Below, one piece after another: positions 1-11,047 of a stretch of DNA of 64,000 bases. The position numbers and the translations under genes are program-made. The notes below the pieces were generated by a model that worked only from the letters and a program-made list of their open reading frames with translations, was not told the DNA's origin and made no database searches. The number at the start of each line of letters is the position of its first letter. Positions within the stretch are counted from its first letter, which is position 1. The DNA is from Novosphingobium sp. Chol11 (GTDB lineage Bacteria; Pseudomonadota; Alphaproteobacteria; Sphingomonadales; Sphingomonadaceae), in the NCBI GenBank assembly GCA_945906105.1, contig CAMDQO010000001.1, forward strand, positions 124,001-188,000. The letters run 5' to 3'.

Positions 1-2462
<2,462 letters not shown>

Positions 2463-2478
2463 TTGGGGTCGTAACGAA

Positions 2479-3912
2479 ATGGGCAAGGAAACCGGCTTCC
2501 TCGAGCTTGACCGCAAGGACCGCACTTATGCGGACCCCAAGGGGCGCCTGAAGCACTACAAGGAATTCGTCATTCCGCTCGCCGAACCCGCGCTGAAAGC
2601 GCAGGCCTCGCGCTGCATGAACTGTGGCATTCCTTATTGCCACAACGGTTGTCCGGTGAACAACATCATCCCGGACTGGAACCATCTGGTCTATGAGGGC
2701 GATTGGCAAAACGCGCTCGAAGTGCTGCATTCGACCAACAATTTTCCCGAATTCACCGGCCGCATCTGCCCCGCGCCCTGTGAGGCAAGCTGCACGCTGA
2801 ACATCTCGGACCAGCCGGTGACGATCAAATCAATCGAATGCGCGATCGTTGACAAGGGCTGGGAACAAGGTTGGATCACGCCGCAGGTTCCGGCCCATCG
2901 CACCAACAAGACCATCGCCGTGGTTGGCTCCGGCCCCGCCGGTCTTGCCGCCGCGCAGCAACTGGCGCGGGCTGGCCATTCGGTAACGGTGTTCGAGAAG
3001 AATGACCGGGTTGGCGGATTGCTGCGCTACGGCATTCCTGACTTCAAGATGGAAAAGCATCTGATCAGCCGCCGCGCGGTGCAGATGGAGGCCGAAGGCG
3101 TCCAGTTCCGCACCTCGATGGAAGTGGGCGTCAATATTTCAGTCGATTCGCTCAAGGAAAACTTCGACGCCATCGTGCTGTCGGGCGGTGCGGAAGACGC
3201 GCGCCGGATGGAAATTCCGGGCGCAGAACTGAACGGCGTTCGTCTGGCGATGGAATTCCTCACCCAGCAGAACAAGCGCAATGCCGGTGATGATGAATTG
3301 CGCGCCGCGCCGCGCGGGAGCCTCACCGCTACGGGCAAGCACGTCATCGTCATCGGCGGCGGCGATACCGGTTCTGACTGCGCCGGCACTTCGAACCGTC
3401 AGGGTGCAGCCAGCGTTACCCAGATCGAAATCATGCCCAAGCCTCCTGAAAAGGAAGACAAGGCGCTGACCTGGCCCGATTGGCCGCTCAAGCTGCGCAC
3501 CTCGTCAAGCCATGAAGAAGGCGTGGACCGTGATTGGGCGATCCTGACCAAGCGCGTCGTCGGAGAAAACGATGTCACCGGCCTCGAATGTGTCCGGGTT
3601 GAATGGCAGGGCGGCCAGATGCAGGAAGTGGCTGGCAGCGCGTTTACGCTCAAGGCTGACCTGATCCTGCTCGCTATGGGATTTGTCGGCCCGATCAAAC
3701 AAGGTCTGCTCGATCAGGCGGCCGTCGATCTTGATGCGCGCGGCAATGTCGCGGCAAATATCGTGAATTATCAGACCAGCGATCCCAAGATATTCGCTTG
3801 CGGCGATATGCGGCGCGGGCAATCGCTTGTGGTCTGGGCAATCCGCGAAGGCCGTCAGGCAGCGCGGGCGGTTGACGAGATGCTGATGGGATCGAGCGAA
3901 CTGCCGAGATAG
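2479..3912 (+). CDS. gltD: Glutamate synthase (NADPH) small subunit
   Basis: Beta subunit of glutamate synthase (477 residues), which takes electrons from NADPH through FAD and two Fe-S clusters and passes them to GltB. The N-terminus carries the cysteine clusters [14 protein letters not shown] and CPAPCEASC. They are followed by an FAD-binding [14 protein letters not shown] motif near residue 152 and a second nucleotide-binding motif [11 protein letters not shown] near residue 290. The ATG at 2479 is chosen over an upstream in-frame start at 2434, because the protein then begins MGKETGFLE as is usual for the family and does not overlap gltB. Spacing to gltB is 16 bases. Length is normal for GltD. 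Confidence 0.96.
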   Translation: MGKETGFLELDRKDRTYADPKGRLKHYKEFVIPLAEPALKAQASRCMNCGIPYCHNGCPVNNIIPDWNHLVYEGDWQNALEVLHSTNNFPEFTGRICPAPCEASCTLNISDQPVTIKSIECAIVDKGWEQGWITPQVPAHRTNKTIAVVGSGPAGLAAAQQLARAGHSVTVFEKNDRVGGLLRYGIPDFKMEKHLISRRAVQMEAEGVQFRTSMEVGVNISVDSLKENFDAIVLSGGAEDARRMEIPGAELNGVRLAMEFLTQQNKRNAGDDELRAAPRGSLTATGKHVIVIGGGDTGSDCAGTSNRQGAASVTQIEIMPKPPEKEDKALTWPDWPLKLRTSSSHEEGVDRDWAILTKRVVGENDVTGLECVRVEWQGGQMQEVAGSAFTLKADLILLAMGFVGPIKQGLLDQAAVDLDARGNVAANIVNYQTSDPKIFACGDMRRGQSLVVWAIREGRQAARAVDEMLMGSSELPR

Positions 3913-4193
3913 ACTATCGCAGGGTTATCTGCGCCAAGCTGCTCGAACCAGGGCTGTCCTACAGGTCTGAAAATTGACATGATCCCCAGGTTCTTTGAAA
4001 GCCTGAAGATCAATTCGTCGCAAAAAGCGGACATGTGTCACCTTTTTCGGGATAAAATGTTAATACTAAACCATAATGTACCCGGACAGGGTGTCCGCCT
4101 GTGTCCGCTTGGGAGAGAGGTTCTGATCGTGGGGATCGCCCATACCCGCCCTGAGCGAGAAGGCGGGTTGGCGCAGGTTTACTCCACTGAGCG
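3913..4193. other. Intergenic region with two GGACA/TGTCC half-palindromes
   Basis: No convincing gene lies here. Two similar dyads are visible: GGACATGTGTCA (4029-4040) and GGACAGGGTGTCC (4084-4096). Between them is an AT-rich stretch that could be a promoter. A CCCGCC/GGCGGG hairpin (4145-4167) lies closer to the acyltransferase end but has no T-run. The dyads look like TetR-type operators, but no regulator or regulated + strand gene follows. The region may be a remnant of a lost gene. Confidence 0.35.
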
Positions 4194-5234
4194 CTAAACC
4201 TTCAGCCGTCCCGCCACCCAGCGCGCGCGCATCCGGTTCAGCGGTTTGTCGAGGAAACGCCAGATCAGCCATGAGGCCGCCGGCACCAGCACAAAGCTGG
4301 CTGCTGCCACCGCAAGCCGCTTGGTGAAAGGGTGCGTGAACTGGAAGAACCACTGCATTGCCACCCAGTGCAGCAGGTAGATGATATAGGATAGGTCGGC
4401 CATCATCCGGTCGGTCGCGTCGCTCGGCTGGCGCACGGTGTATAGCGCGAAGGGCACGCTGAGCACGCCGAGCACCACGTTGAACGCCGGGGCATGGTGA
4501 TGCAGCGGACCTGGATTGGCCCCGCCGATCAGGATAGAGGGCCAGGGCGAGAGCAGCACGCCGATCACCAGCGCCACGACTACACCTGCGGAGAGCGCCG
4601 CCAGCCAAGGCGCGCACCGCCAGTCCCGTTTTGCCGCGAGCAGTCCGGCGGCGAAGAAGAACAGGTACTTGGGAACGATGTAATAGTCCAAGGTTGCCCA
4701 GGCGAAGATCGCCGAGAGCAAAGCTGCAGGCACCAGCAGCCACCACCCGCGCGTGCGTGCCGCCAGCAAGGCGAACAGCGGGGCCAGCAGATAATACTGC
4801 ATCTCGACATCAAGCGACCAGGCCGAGCCCACGGGTCCGAATGGCAGCCACGCATAGCCCAGCAGGAAAGTGCTGGAAAAGGCGAGATGCACGGGATTGC
4901 TTGAAAAAACCGTCGTGGCAGGAATGCCGATCAGCAGCAGCAGCGCCAGAGTTATGGCGCTGACCACCAGCATGGCAGGAGCCAGTCGCCAGACCCGGCT
5001 CACCATGTAAGTGAAGTAGGGTGAGCGGGTTTGCGCATAGCGATCATCCCACATCGTCTGCACCCAGAAACCCGAGAGGACGAAGAAGACGTAAACCGCG
5101 TAAGGTCCCCAATCGAGGCTGGAGAAATGGTGGACGAAGACCAGCATGGCAAGGAACAAGCGGAATGCACCCGGCTCAACCGGCCAGGCCAGCCGCCGTG
5201 CCACAATAAAAGGTAGTCGGATCAGCTCCCCCAT
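4194..5234 (-). CDS. Acyltransferase family 3 (OafA/YrhL-like) membrane protein
   Basis: Integral-membrane acyltransferase, a family that moves acyl groups (often acetyl) onto surface glycans or lipids. The protein (about 346 residues) has the family start, with LFLAMLVFVHHFSSLDWG carrying the conserved His pair, then VFFVLSGFWVQTMW, and about ten hydrophobic segments ending in a basic tail. The ATG at 5234 is preferred because AAGGG lies six bases upstream; in-frame starts also exist at 5240 and 5264. It has no SGNH domain, unlike the larger family member at 9032. The substrate cannot be read from sequence. It points away from ung, whose stop is about 40 bases upstream on the same strand, so the two could share a transcript. 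Confidence 0.85.
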   Translation of the reverse strand: MGELIRLPFIVARRLAWPVEPGAFRLFLAMLVFVHHFSSLDWGPYAVYVFFVLSGFWVQTMWDDRYAQTRSPYFTYMVSRVWRLAPAMLVVSAITLALLLLIGIPATTVFSSNPVHLAFSSTFLLGYAWLPFGPVGSAWSLDVEMQYYLLAPLFALLAARTRGWWLLVPAALLSAIFAWATLDYYIVPKYLFFFAAGLLAAKRDWRCAPWLAALSAGVVVALVIGVLLSPWPSILIGGANPGPLHHHAPAFNVVLGVLSVPFALYTVRQPSDATDRMMADLSYIIYLLHWVAMQWFFQFTHPFTKRLAVAAASFVLVPAASWLIWRFLDKPLNRMRARWVAGRLKV

Positions 5235-5273
5235 GGCCATCCCTTCGCTTAGCACGCCGCGCAAAGCAAGCGC

Positions 5274-5969
5274 CTATGCCCGCCAGTCAATCGCCCCTCG
5301 CCCCTTCGCTTCCAGAAATGCGTTGGCTTGGCTGAAATGTTTACAGCCCAGAAAGCCCGTATAGGCCGAAAGCGGGCTGGGGTGCGGGGCGGTCAGGATC
5401 AGATGGGGGCTGTCCGGCCGCAGTCCTGCCCCCAGCCCGGTAACGCGTGCGGCCTTTTTATGAGCATGGCTGCCCCATAGCAGAAATACGCATGGCTCGG
5501 GCTTTGCTGCCACGGCGGCTACGACGGCATCGGTGATCGCTTCCCACCCTTTGCCCTGATGCGATCCGGCAAGGCCAGACTCGACAGTCAGGGCATTGTT
5601 GAGCAGCAACACGCCCTGCTTTGCCCAATTCTCAAGATTGCCATGGGCAGCGCGCGGTATGCCGAGATCGCTTTCCAGCTCCTTGTAAATGTTAACCAGA
5701 CTGGGCGGAACTTTCACGTCGTTCTGCACTGAAAAGCACAGGCCATGCGCCTGACCCGGTCCGTGATAGGGATCCTGTCCAAGGATTACGACCTTGACCT
5801 GATCAAGCGGCGTGAGTTCCAACGCGGCCAGACGGCTTCCGCGCGGCGGGTAAATCGGTTTTCCGGACGCCTCCTCGGCTTGCAGGAATCCGCCCAGCCG
5901 CCGCGCTTCCGGCGTCTCCAGCACAGGCTCAAGCGCGTTGCGCCAGCTTTCTGGGACTGAGTCCAGCAT
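5274..5969 (-). CDS. ung: Uracil-DNA glycosylase
   Basis: Family 1 uracil-DNA glycosylase (231 residues), which removes uracil from DNA as the first step of base excision repair. Visible motifs are the water-activating loop GQDPYHGPGQAHG (Asp66), the uracil-binding LLLNNALTVE (about 121-130) and the HPSPLSA loop with catalytic His196. Length and motif spacing match the family. The start gives MLDSVPESWR. It is divergent from the ribonuclease D gene, with 65 bases between the two starts, and lies upstream of the acyltransferase on the same strand. Confidence 0.96.
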   Translation of the reverse strand: MLDSVPESWRNALEPVLETPEARRLGGFLQAEEASGKPIYPPRGSRLAALELTPLDQVKVVILGQDPYHGPGQAHGLCFSVQNDVKVPPSLVNIYKELESDLGIPRAAHGNLENWAKQGVLLLNNALTVESGLAGSHQGKGWEAITDAVVAAVAAKPEPCVFLLWGSHAHKKAARVTGLGAGLRPDSPHLILTAPHPSPLSAYTGFLGCKHFSQANAFLEAKGRGAIDWRA

Positions 5970-6034
5970 CTTGCCTCATTCTGTGCGGTTCAGGGCTTTC
6001 GCAAGCCCGCCAATGCGCCTAAGCACTCGCCCAT

Positions 6035-6652
6035 ATGACTGTCTATCTCCATGAAGAAGATCTCCCCGAAGGCGTACTTGGCCAGGGTCCGCTTGCGGTC
6101 GATACCGAGACTATGGGGCTCATCACCCCGCGTGACCGGCTATGCCTTGTCCAGATTTCGGACGGCAAGGGGGACGAACACCTTGTGCGCTTCGGCCCGG
6201 GCAGCCGCTATGATGCGCCCAATCTGAAGGCGGTGCTGGCTGATCCCGCGCGGGTAAAGCTCTACCACTTCGCCCGTTTCGATCTGGCGGCGATTGAGCA
6301 TTACCTTGGCGTCACCGCCGCGCCGGTATTCTGCACCAAGATCGCCAGCAAGCTGGTCCGCACCTATACGGATCGCCACGGGCTCAAGGATCTGGTGCGC
6401 GAACTGCTCGGCAAGGAGATTTCCAAACAGCAGCAATCGAGCGACTGGGGCGGAGCAGAGCTTTCGGAAGCCCAGCGCGAATATGCCGCTTCGGACGTGC
6501 GCTATCTTCATGCGATGCAGGTGATCCTGGCGGAACGATTGGCGCGCGAACACCGCACCGAAATGGCTCAGGCCTGCTTTGATTTCCTTCCCGTCCGCGC
6601 CAGGCTCGATCTGGCGGGCTGGGCGGAGAAGGACGTGTTCAGTCACGAATGA
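6035..6652 (+). CDS. rnd: Ribonuclease D-like 3'-5' exonuclease (no HRDC domain)
   Basis: DEDDy-type 3'-5' exonuclease of 205 residues. Catalytic residues are in place: DTET (Asp23, Glu25), YHFARFD (Asp83) and YAASD (Tyr150, Asp154). The protein ends after the exonuclease domain and lacks the C-terminal HRDC domains of E. coli RNase D (about 375 residues). This short form is common in Alphaproteobacteria. It probably trims structured RNAs, though a DNA-directed role cannot be excluded. It lies 52 bases before lptC on the same strand. Confidence 0.88.
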   Translation: MTVYLHEEDLPEGVLGQGPLAVDTETMGLITPRDRLCLVQISDGKGDEHLVRFGPGSRYDAPNLKAVLADPARVKLYHFARFDLAAIEHYLGVTAAPVFCTKIASKLVRTYTDRHGLKDLVRELLGKEISKQQQSSDWGGAELSEAQREYAASDVRYLHAMQVILAERLAREHRTEMAQACFDFLPVRARLDLAGWAEKDVFSHE

Positions 6653-6704
6653 TCTGTCCTAGACGACCTGCCCAAATTGACTCGCACCGGATGACCAACC
6701 TCAG

Positions 6705-7355
6705 ATGACTCAGGCCGCTGACCAGATCCGTGACCGCAGGCGGCATTTTGCACTACCGGGCGGATCGCATGACCGGCTGGTGCGCTTTCTCGCCATGGCG
6801 CTGCCGGGCGGTGTGGGGGTCATCGTTGCGGTGATGATCATCGCACCGATGTTCCCGCGCGGCGAAGTCAGCTTTCTGCTTGATCGCAACCGCGTGGCGG
6901 TGACCGAGGATCGCATCAAGATGGATCAGGCGATGTATCGCGGCGCAGACAACAAGGGGCGCCCCTTTTCGGTCACAGCTGGCAGCGCGGTGCAGCATTC
7001 GCCCAAGGTTAAGGTGGTCGAGATGACTGACCTTGCTGCGCGCATCCTGCTCAGCGATGGGCCGGCTGAATTGCGCGCGCCCGATGGTGCCTTTCATTAC
7101 GATACCAATCTGATCGAAGTGCGCGGTCCGGTCAATTTTCGCAGCGCAGGCGGCTATCGCCTGACCACCAGCGCGGTTTCGATTGATCTGGGGCAACAGC
7201 ACGTCACGGGCGCGGGCGGCGTGGCAGGGGCCGTGCCGACCGGCACGTTCAGCGCCGATCGCTTCGATGCCGATCTTGATGATCGCACCGTAACACTGTC
7301 AGGTCGTGCGCGGCTGAACATGCAGCCGGGGCGGATCAGGGTTCCGGGCGAGTAA
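6705..7355 (+). CDS. lptC: LPS export system periplasmic bridge protein LptC
   Basis: Inner-membrane-anchored component of the Lpt machine, which passes LPS from LptBFG to LptA across the periplasm. The 216-residue protein has a basic cytoplasmic start, one transmembrane segment at about residues 26-47 (LAMALPGGVGVIVAVMIIAPM), then a beta-rich periplasmic domain (YRGADNKGRPFSVTAGSAVQ, about 78-97) typical of the LptC/OstA fold. Its stop codon is directly followed by the next ATG (TAAATG), so the glycan genes downstream are transcriptionally tied to it. In relatives lptA usually comes next; here it lies more than 6 kb away. Confidence 0.9.
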   Translation: MTQAADQIRDRRRHFALPGGSHDRLVRFLAMALPGGVGVIVAVMIIAPMFPRGEVSFLLDRNRVAVTEDRIKMDQAMYRGADNKGRPFSVTAGSAVQHSPKVKVVEMTDLAARILLSDGPAELRAPDGAFHYDTNLIEVRGPVNFRSAGGYRLTTSAVSIDLGQQHVTGAGGVAGAVPTGTFSADRFDADLDDRTVTLSGRARLNMQPGRIRVPGE

Positions 7356-8150
7356 ATGCTCAAAGATCTGGTATATTCCGCCGCGCTAGGCCTTGGCTTC
7401 CATCTCCAGCGCAAGGTGCCTGATGAGGCCGTGCGCCGTACATTGGCGCGGCTGCATCCGGTCAGCACGCCAGTCGGCCTCATCCGTATCGGCGGTGAGG
7501 GGGACGGCGGTTATCTCGTTCCCGATGATCTGGAAGGCATTACCGCGTGCTTCTCACCAGGCGTTGATGTCCTCGCCAATTTTGAGAGTGACATGGCGGC
7601 GCGCGGCATCCCGTGCTTTCTGGCCGATGCCTCGGTTGATGGGCCGCCGCTGGGCAACCTGCTGTTTGATTTCGAGAAGAAGTTCATCGGCGTGGTCGAG
7701 GATGATACCTTCACCACGCTTGATCACTGGGCCGCGCGCAAACCGGCTGCGGCTAGCGGGGATTTGCTGTTGCAGATGGACATTGAGGGCCATGAATGGC
7801 CAGTGCTGCTCAATGTATCGGACGCGCTGCTCAGCCGCTTCCGCGTGATCGTGCTGGAATTGCACGGGCTGCCGCATCTGTTTGACCGCATGACGCACGC
7901 CATGTTTGATGCCGCGCTTGATCGGTTGGGGCGGCTGTTTCACGTGGTTCATTCGCATCCCAACAATTTCTCCCCACCGTTTCGCCATGCCGGGATGGAG
8001 ATACCGGGGTTTCTCGAGATCACCCTGCTGCGCAAGGATCGTGCAGAAGCGACGGGTTTCGTTACCCGGTTTCCCCATCCGCTTGATACTCCTTGCGTTG
8101 GGAATCGGCCTGATTACGCGCTGCCTGCGGTGCTGGTCGGCAAGGGTTGA
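7356..8150 (+). CDS. FkbM-type methyltransferase-like protein
   Basis: A 264-residue protein that begins on the base after the lptC stop. It has GGEGDGGYLVPDD near residues 47-59 and LLLQMDIEGHEWPVL near residues 141-155. The latter resembles the acidic-Glu-Gly motif (D/KxDIEGxE) of FkbM-family SAM-dependent methyltransferases. A clear glycine-rich SAM loop is not obvious, so the enzymatic assignment is less sure than for the gene at 16563. The context of glycosyltransferases suggests O-methylation of a surface sugar. No signal peptide is visible, so a cytoplasmic location is expected. Confidence 0.65.
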   Translation: MLKDLVYSAALGLGFHLQRKVPDEAVRRTLARLHPVSTPVGLIRIGGEGDGGYLVPDDLEGITACFSPGVDVLANFESDMAARGIPCFLADASVDGPPLGNLLFDFEKKFIGVVEDDTFTTLDHWAARKPAAASGDLLLQMDIEGHEWPVLLNVSDALLSRFRVIVLELHGLPHLFDRMTHAMFDAALDRLGRLFHVVHSHPNNFSPPFRHAGMEIPGFLEITLLRKDRAEATGFVTRFPHPLDTPCVGNRPDYALPAVLVGKG

Positions 8151-8156
8151 GGAGCA

Positions 8157-9035
8157 ATGCCGGGGGCTGAAATTGCGGTTCTGGTAACCTGCTACAACCG
8201 GCGTGCATTGACCCTGCAATGCCTTGGCAAGCTGTCTGAACAGGCACATTTCCATGCCCGGAACCTGTTTCTGGTCGATGATGGTTCAAACGACGGCACC
8301 GGCGATGCAGTTCTGGCCCTGATGCCGCAAGCCAATGTCATTCGCGGCGATGGCTCCCTGTTCTGGAACGGCGGAATGCGGCTGGCATGGTCCAGCGCCA
8401 AGGCTTCAGGCCGCAAATTCGATTTCTACCTGTGGCTCAACGATGATGTTGAACTCGCCGCCGATGCGTTGGCCATGCTGGTGGCCGATGCCGATGGTAC
8501 GGTGCCTCGCGGCGGTGCGGTGATCGTGGCGGCGGCAGCGAGCGACCCTGAAAGCGGCGCGATCACTTATGGGGCCCATCGCCGCCCCGATCCGCGCCGC
8601 CCGTTGCGCATGGGTCTGGTGCAGCCCGAAGGGCATCCACTGCCGGTCGATAGCATCAGCGGCAATGTGGTGCTGGTTTCAGCCGCAGCTGAGGCCGTTC
8701 TTGGCAATATGGCGCCTGATTTTGTCCATATCTATGGCGATCTCGATTACGGTCTGCGCGCGGGCAAGGCGGGCATCCCGGTGATGCTGGCCAGCCGGGT
8801 GGGCGGCACTTGCGGCACCAACAGCACGGCGGGCACCTCGCTCGATCCCGCGCTGTCGCGGCGCAAGCGGTTGCAGCTACGCTGGCGCGAGGACGGCAAG
8901 CTCCATGCGCGCGATTGGCGGCGTTTTGTCAAACTGCATGGCGGCGGGCTGCTGGCAGTGATCGGCCACCGCGTGATGCCTTACCTGCGCATTGTGCTGG
9001 ATAAGCCCAATCGCCATGCTGAGGGTAAGCGATGA
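8157..9035 (+). CDS. Glycosyltransferase family 2 (rhamnosyltransferase-like)
   Basis: GT-A fold glycosyltransferase of 292 residues. It starts with the nucleotide-sugar binding strand (IAVLVTCYNRRALTLQCL), followed by LFLVDDGSNDGT. Next come FWNGGMRLAW and LWLNDDVEL, where NDDVE supplies the metal-binding acidic pair. This pattern is typical of GT2 enzymes that include rhamnosyltransferases. A good ribosome site (GAGGAG) precedes the ATG. The stop overlaps the start of the next gene (ATGA), indicating translational coupling within the glycan block. Donor and acceptor are not predictable. Confidence 0.85.
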   Translation: MPGAEIAVLVTCYNRRALTLQCLGKLSEQAHFHARNLFLVDDGSNDGTGDAVLALMPQANVIRGDGSLFWNGGMRLAWSSAKASGRKFDFYLWLNDDVELAADALAMLVADADGTVPRGGAVIVAAAASDPESGAITYGAHRRPDPRRPLRMGLVQPEGHPLPVDSISGNVVLVSAAAEAVLGNMAPDFVHIYGDLDYGLRAGKAGIPVMLASRVGGTCGTNSTAGTSLDPALSRRKRLQLRWREDGKLHARDWRRFVKLHGGGLLAVIGHRVMPYLRIVLDKPNRHAEGKR

Positions 9036-11035
9036 AGCCCGCACCAAATTACCGCCCCGAGATTGATGGTCTGCGCGCTGTCGCGGTGGTGCCGGTGGTG
9101 CTGTTTCATGCCGGGTTTGCGGTGTTCTCTGGCGGCTTTGTCGGGGTCGACGTGTTTTTCGTCATCTCGGGGTTCCTGATCACCGGCATTCTGCTGGCCG
9201 ATATCGACAAGGATCGCTTTTCGATTGCCCGTTTCTATGAACGGCGCGCGCGGCGCATCCTGCCGGCGCTGTTCCTGGTGCTGCTATGCTGTCTGCCGTT
9301 TGCCTGGTTCACCCTGCTGCCTGATGAGTTGGAGCGCTTTGGCAAGTCGGTGCTGGCGGTGCTGGGCTTTATCTCGAACATCACCTTCTGGCGCGAGGAA
9401 GGCTATTTCACCGACGCATCAGAGCTGAAGCCATTACTCCACACCTGGAGTCTGGCGGTTGAAGAGCAGTTTTACATCCTTTTCCCGCTGCTGCTGTTCG
9501 TGCTGCGCAAGGTCAGCCGCAAGACGCTGGTCACGGTGCTGGCAGTGGGGGCTGTCGGCAGCTTCGTGATTTCAGAATTTGCCGCCTATCGATTCCAACT
9601 GGCTAATTTCTACCTCGCCCCGACGCGCGCATGGGAGCTGCTGGGCGGTTCGCTTTGCGCCTGCATACCCCGGCAGGATGCGCGGCGTGGCGCGGACTGG
9701 CTGGCGGCGCTGGGTCTGGCGCTGATTCTCGCGGCGATCTTCGGGCTGGACGGCACCATGCCGTTCCCCTCGCACTGGGCGCTGCTACCAGTGGCGGGAA
9801 CCATGCTGCTGATCCTCTATGCCCAACCGGCAAGTGGTGCCGGGCGGCTGCTGGCACTGAAGCCGTTCGTCGGCATCGGCCTGATCAGTTACAGCCTTTA
9901 CCTGTGGCATCAGCCGCTGTTCGCTTTCGCTCGCCTGTCGCAAACCGGCCCTATGATGCAAGGCACTATGCTGGGCCTTGCTGTGCTGGCGGGTGTGCTC
10001 GCATGGCTGAGTTGGCGCTTTGTCGAACAACCGTTTCGTCAGCGGGATGGTATCGGACAAGCCAAGCGGGCCTTGCCGCTGGCCTTGGGCTTAACCGCTT
10101 TCCTCGCCGCGCTATCGGGCTGGCTGCTGGTAAGCCATGGTGTGCCAGGCCGTTTTACGCCAAGCAGCGATCCTGCGGTGCTCGCCATGGCCCGCGCCGA
10201 TCCGCCGCCACGCGCAGAAGGCGGTGATTGCCAGAGCGATGCCGATGGCTTTGCTCAGCCCTGCACCCTGATGCCGCTGGCCGGTGCCAAGGGCCGTATT
10301 GCGCTTTACGGCGATAGCCACGCGCAGGCGATCCTGCCCGCCTTCCAAAGCCTCGCCAAGGCGCGCGGGCTTGAGCTGCATTATGCCGCAAGTGGCGGCT
10401 GCCCGCCGCTGTTGGGCGGCTATGTGCTGAACGGCAATGATCGGCCCGAGGCTTGTGCAGCACTGGCAGAGGCGGAACTGGCCCATGCCAAGGCCGTGCA
10501 GCTGGATACGGTCTATCTGGTCGGCCGCTGGGTGCTTTATGCCGCCGAGGATCCGTTCAACCCACCGGGGCGCTACCTGCTGGCGGATAGCGCGCAGCCC
10601 CTGTTGTGGAGCCGCGCCGATTCCGCCCGCGTCCTCGCGCCCTTGCTGGCGCGCACCGTTGATGCCTATCGCGCGGCGGGGATCAGGGTGGTGATCGTCG
10701 ATCAGGTGCCGACGCAGCAGTTCCGGGTGGATCGCTATGTCAAATGGCTGGCGCTGAAACCGCCTGCTGAAGGCTTGGCATCGGCAATCACCCAAGGCTC
10801 TGTGCGCAGCGACGCCTTTCTTTCGCTGCGCACGGCTTCTTCACCGGCGCTGGGAGCGCAGGAGGCGCGGGGCATCCAAGTGTTGCGACTGGAACAGGCC
10901 TTCCAGAGCGGCGATCGCTTCTTATGGGGCAAGCCGGGCGAGAGCTGGTACCGCGATGCCAATCACCTCTCGACCGCAGGGGCGCTGATGCTTGCCCCCT
11001 TGCTCATCGAAAGCCATGACCGTGCCTCTCGTTAA
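9032..11035 (+). CDS. Acyltransferase 3 plus SGNH hydrolase fusion, OafA-type
   Basis: Large (667 residues) envelope O-acyltransferase. The N-terminal half (about 1-360) is the multi-span acyltransferase-3 domain with YRPEIDGLRAVAVVPVVLFH and FFVISGFLITG. The C-terminal half is a periplasmic SGNH domain with the GDSH block (ALYGDSHAQAI, near residue 427) and the DxxH block (RDANHLS, near 643). Both parts of the catalytic apparatus are present, as in OafA enzymes that acetylate O-antigen sugars. It starts in overlap with the upstream glycosyltransferase stop. It probably decorates the glycan made by this cluster; the target sugar is unknown. Confidence 0.88.
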   Translation: MKPAPNYRPEIDGLRAVAVVPVVLFHAGFAVFSGGFVGVDVFFVISGFLITGILLADIDKDRFSIARFYERRARRILPALFLVLLCCLPFAWFTLLPDELERFGKSVLAVLGFISNITFWREEGYFTDASELKPLLHTWSLAVEEQFYILFPLLLFVLRKVSRKTLVTVLAVGAVGSFVISEFAAYRFQLANFYLAPTRAWELLGGSLCACIPRQDARRGADWLAALGLALILAAIFGLDGTMPFPSHWALLPVAGTMLLILYAQPASGAGRLLALKPFVGIGLISYSLYLWHQPLFAFARLSQTGPMMQGTMLGLAVLAGVLAWLSWRFVEQPFRQRDGIGQAKRALPLALGLTAFLAALSGWLLVSHGVPGRFTPSSDPAVLAMARADPPPRAEGGDCQSDADGFAQPCTLMPLAGAKGRIALYGDSHAQAILPAFQSLAKARGLELHYAASGGCPPLLGGYVLNGNDRPEACAALAEAELAHAKAVQLDTVYLVGRWVLYAAEDPFNPPGRYLLADSAQPLLWSRADSARVLAPLLARTVDAYRAAGIRVVIVDQVPTQQFRVDRYVKWLALKPPAEGLASAITQGSVRSDAFLSLRTASSPALGAQEARGIQVLRLEQAFQSGDRFLWGKPGESWYRDANHLSTAGALMLAPLLIESHDRASR

Positions 11036-11047
11036 AGGCATTCGCGC

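Noticed and set aside
3979..4197. 72-residue open frame after gltD
   Set aside because: No ribosome site, no recognisable features, and the AT-rich operator-like DNA inside it suggests a regulatory region.
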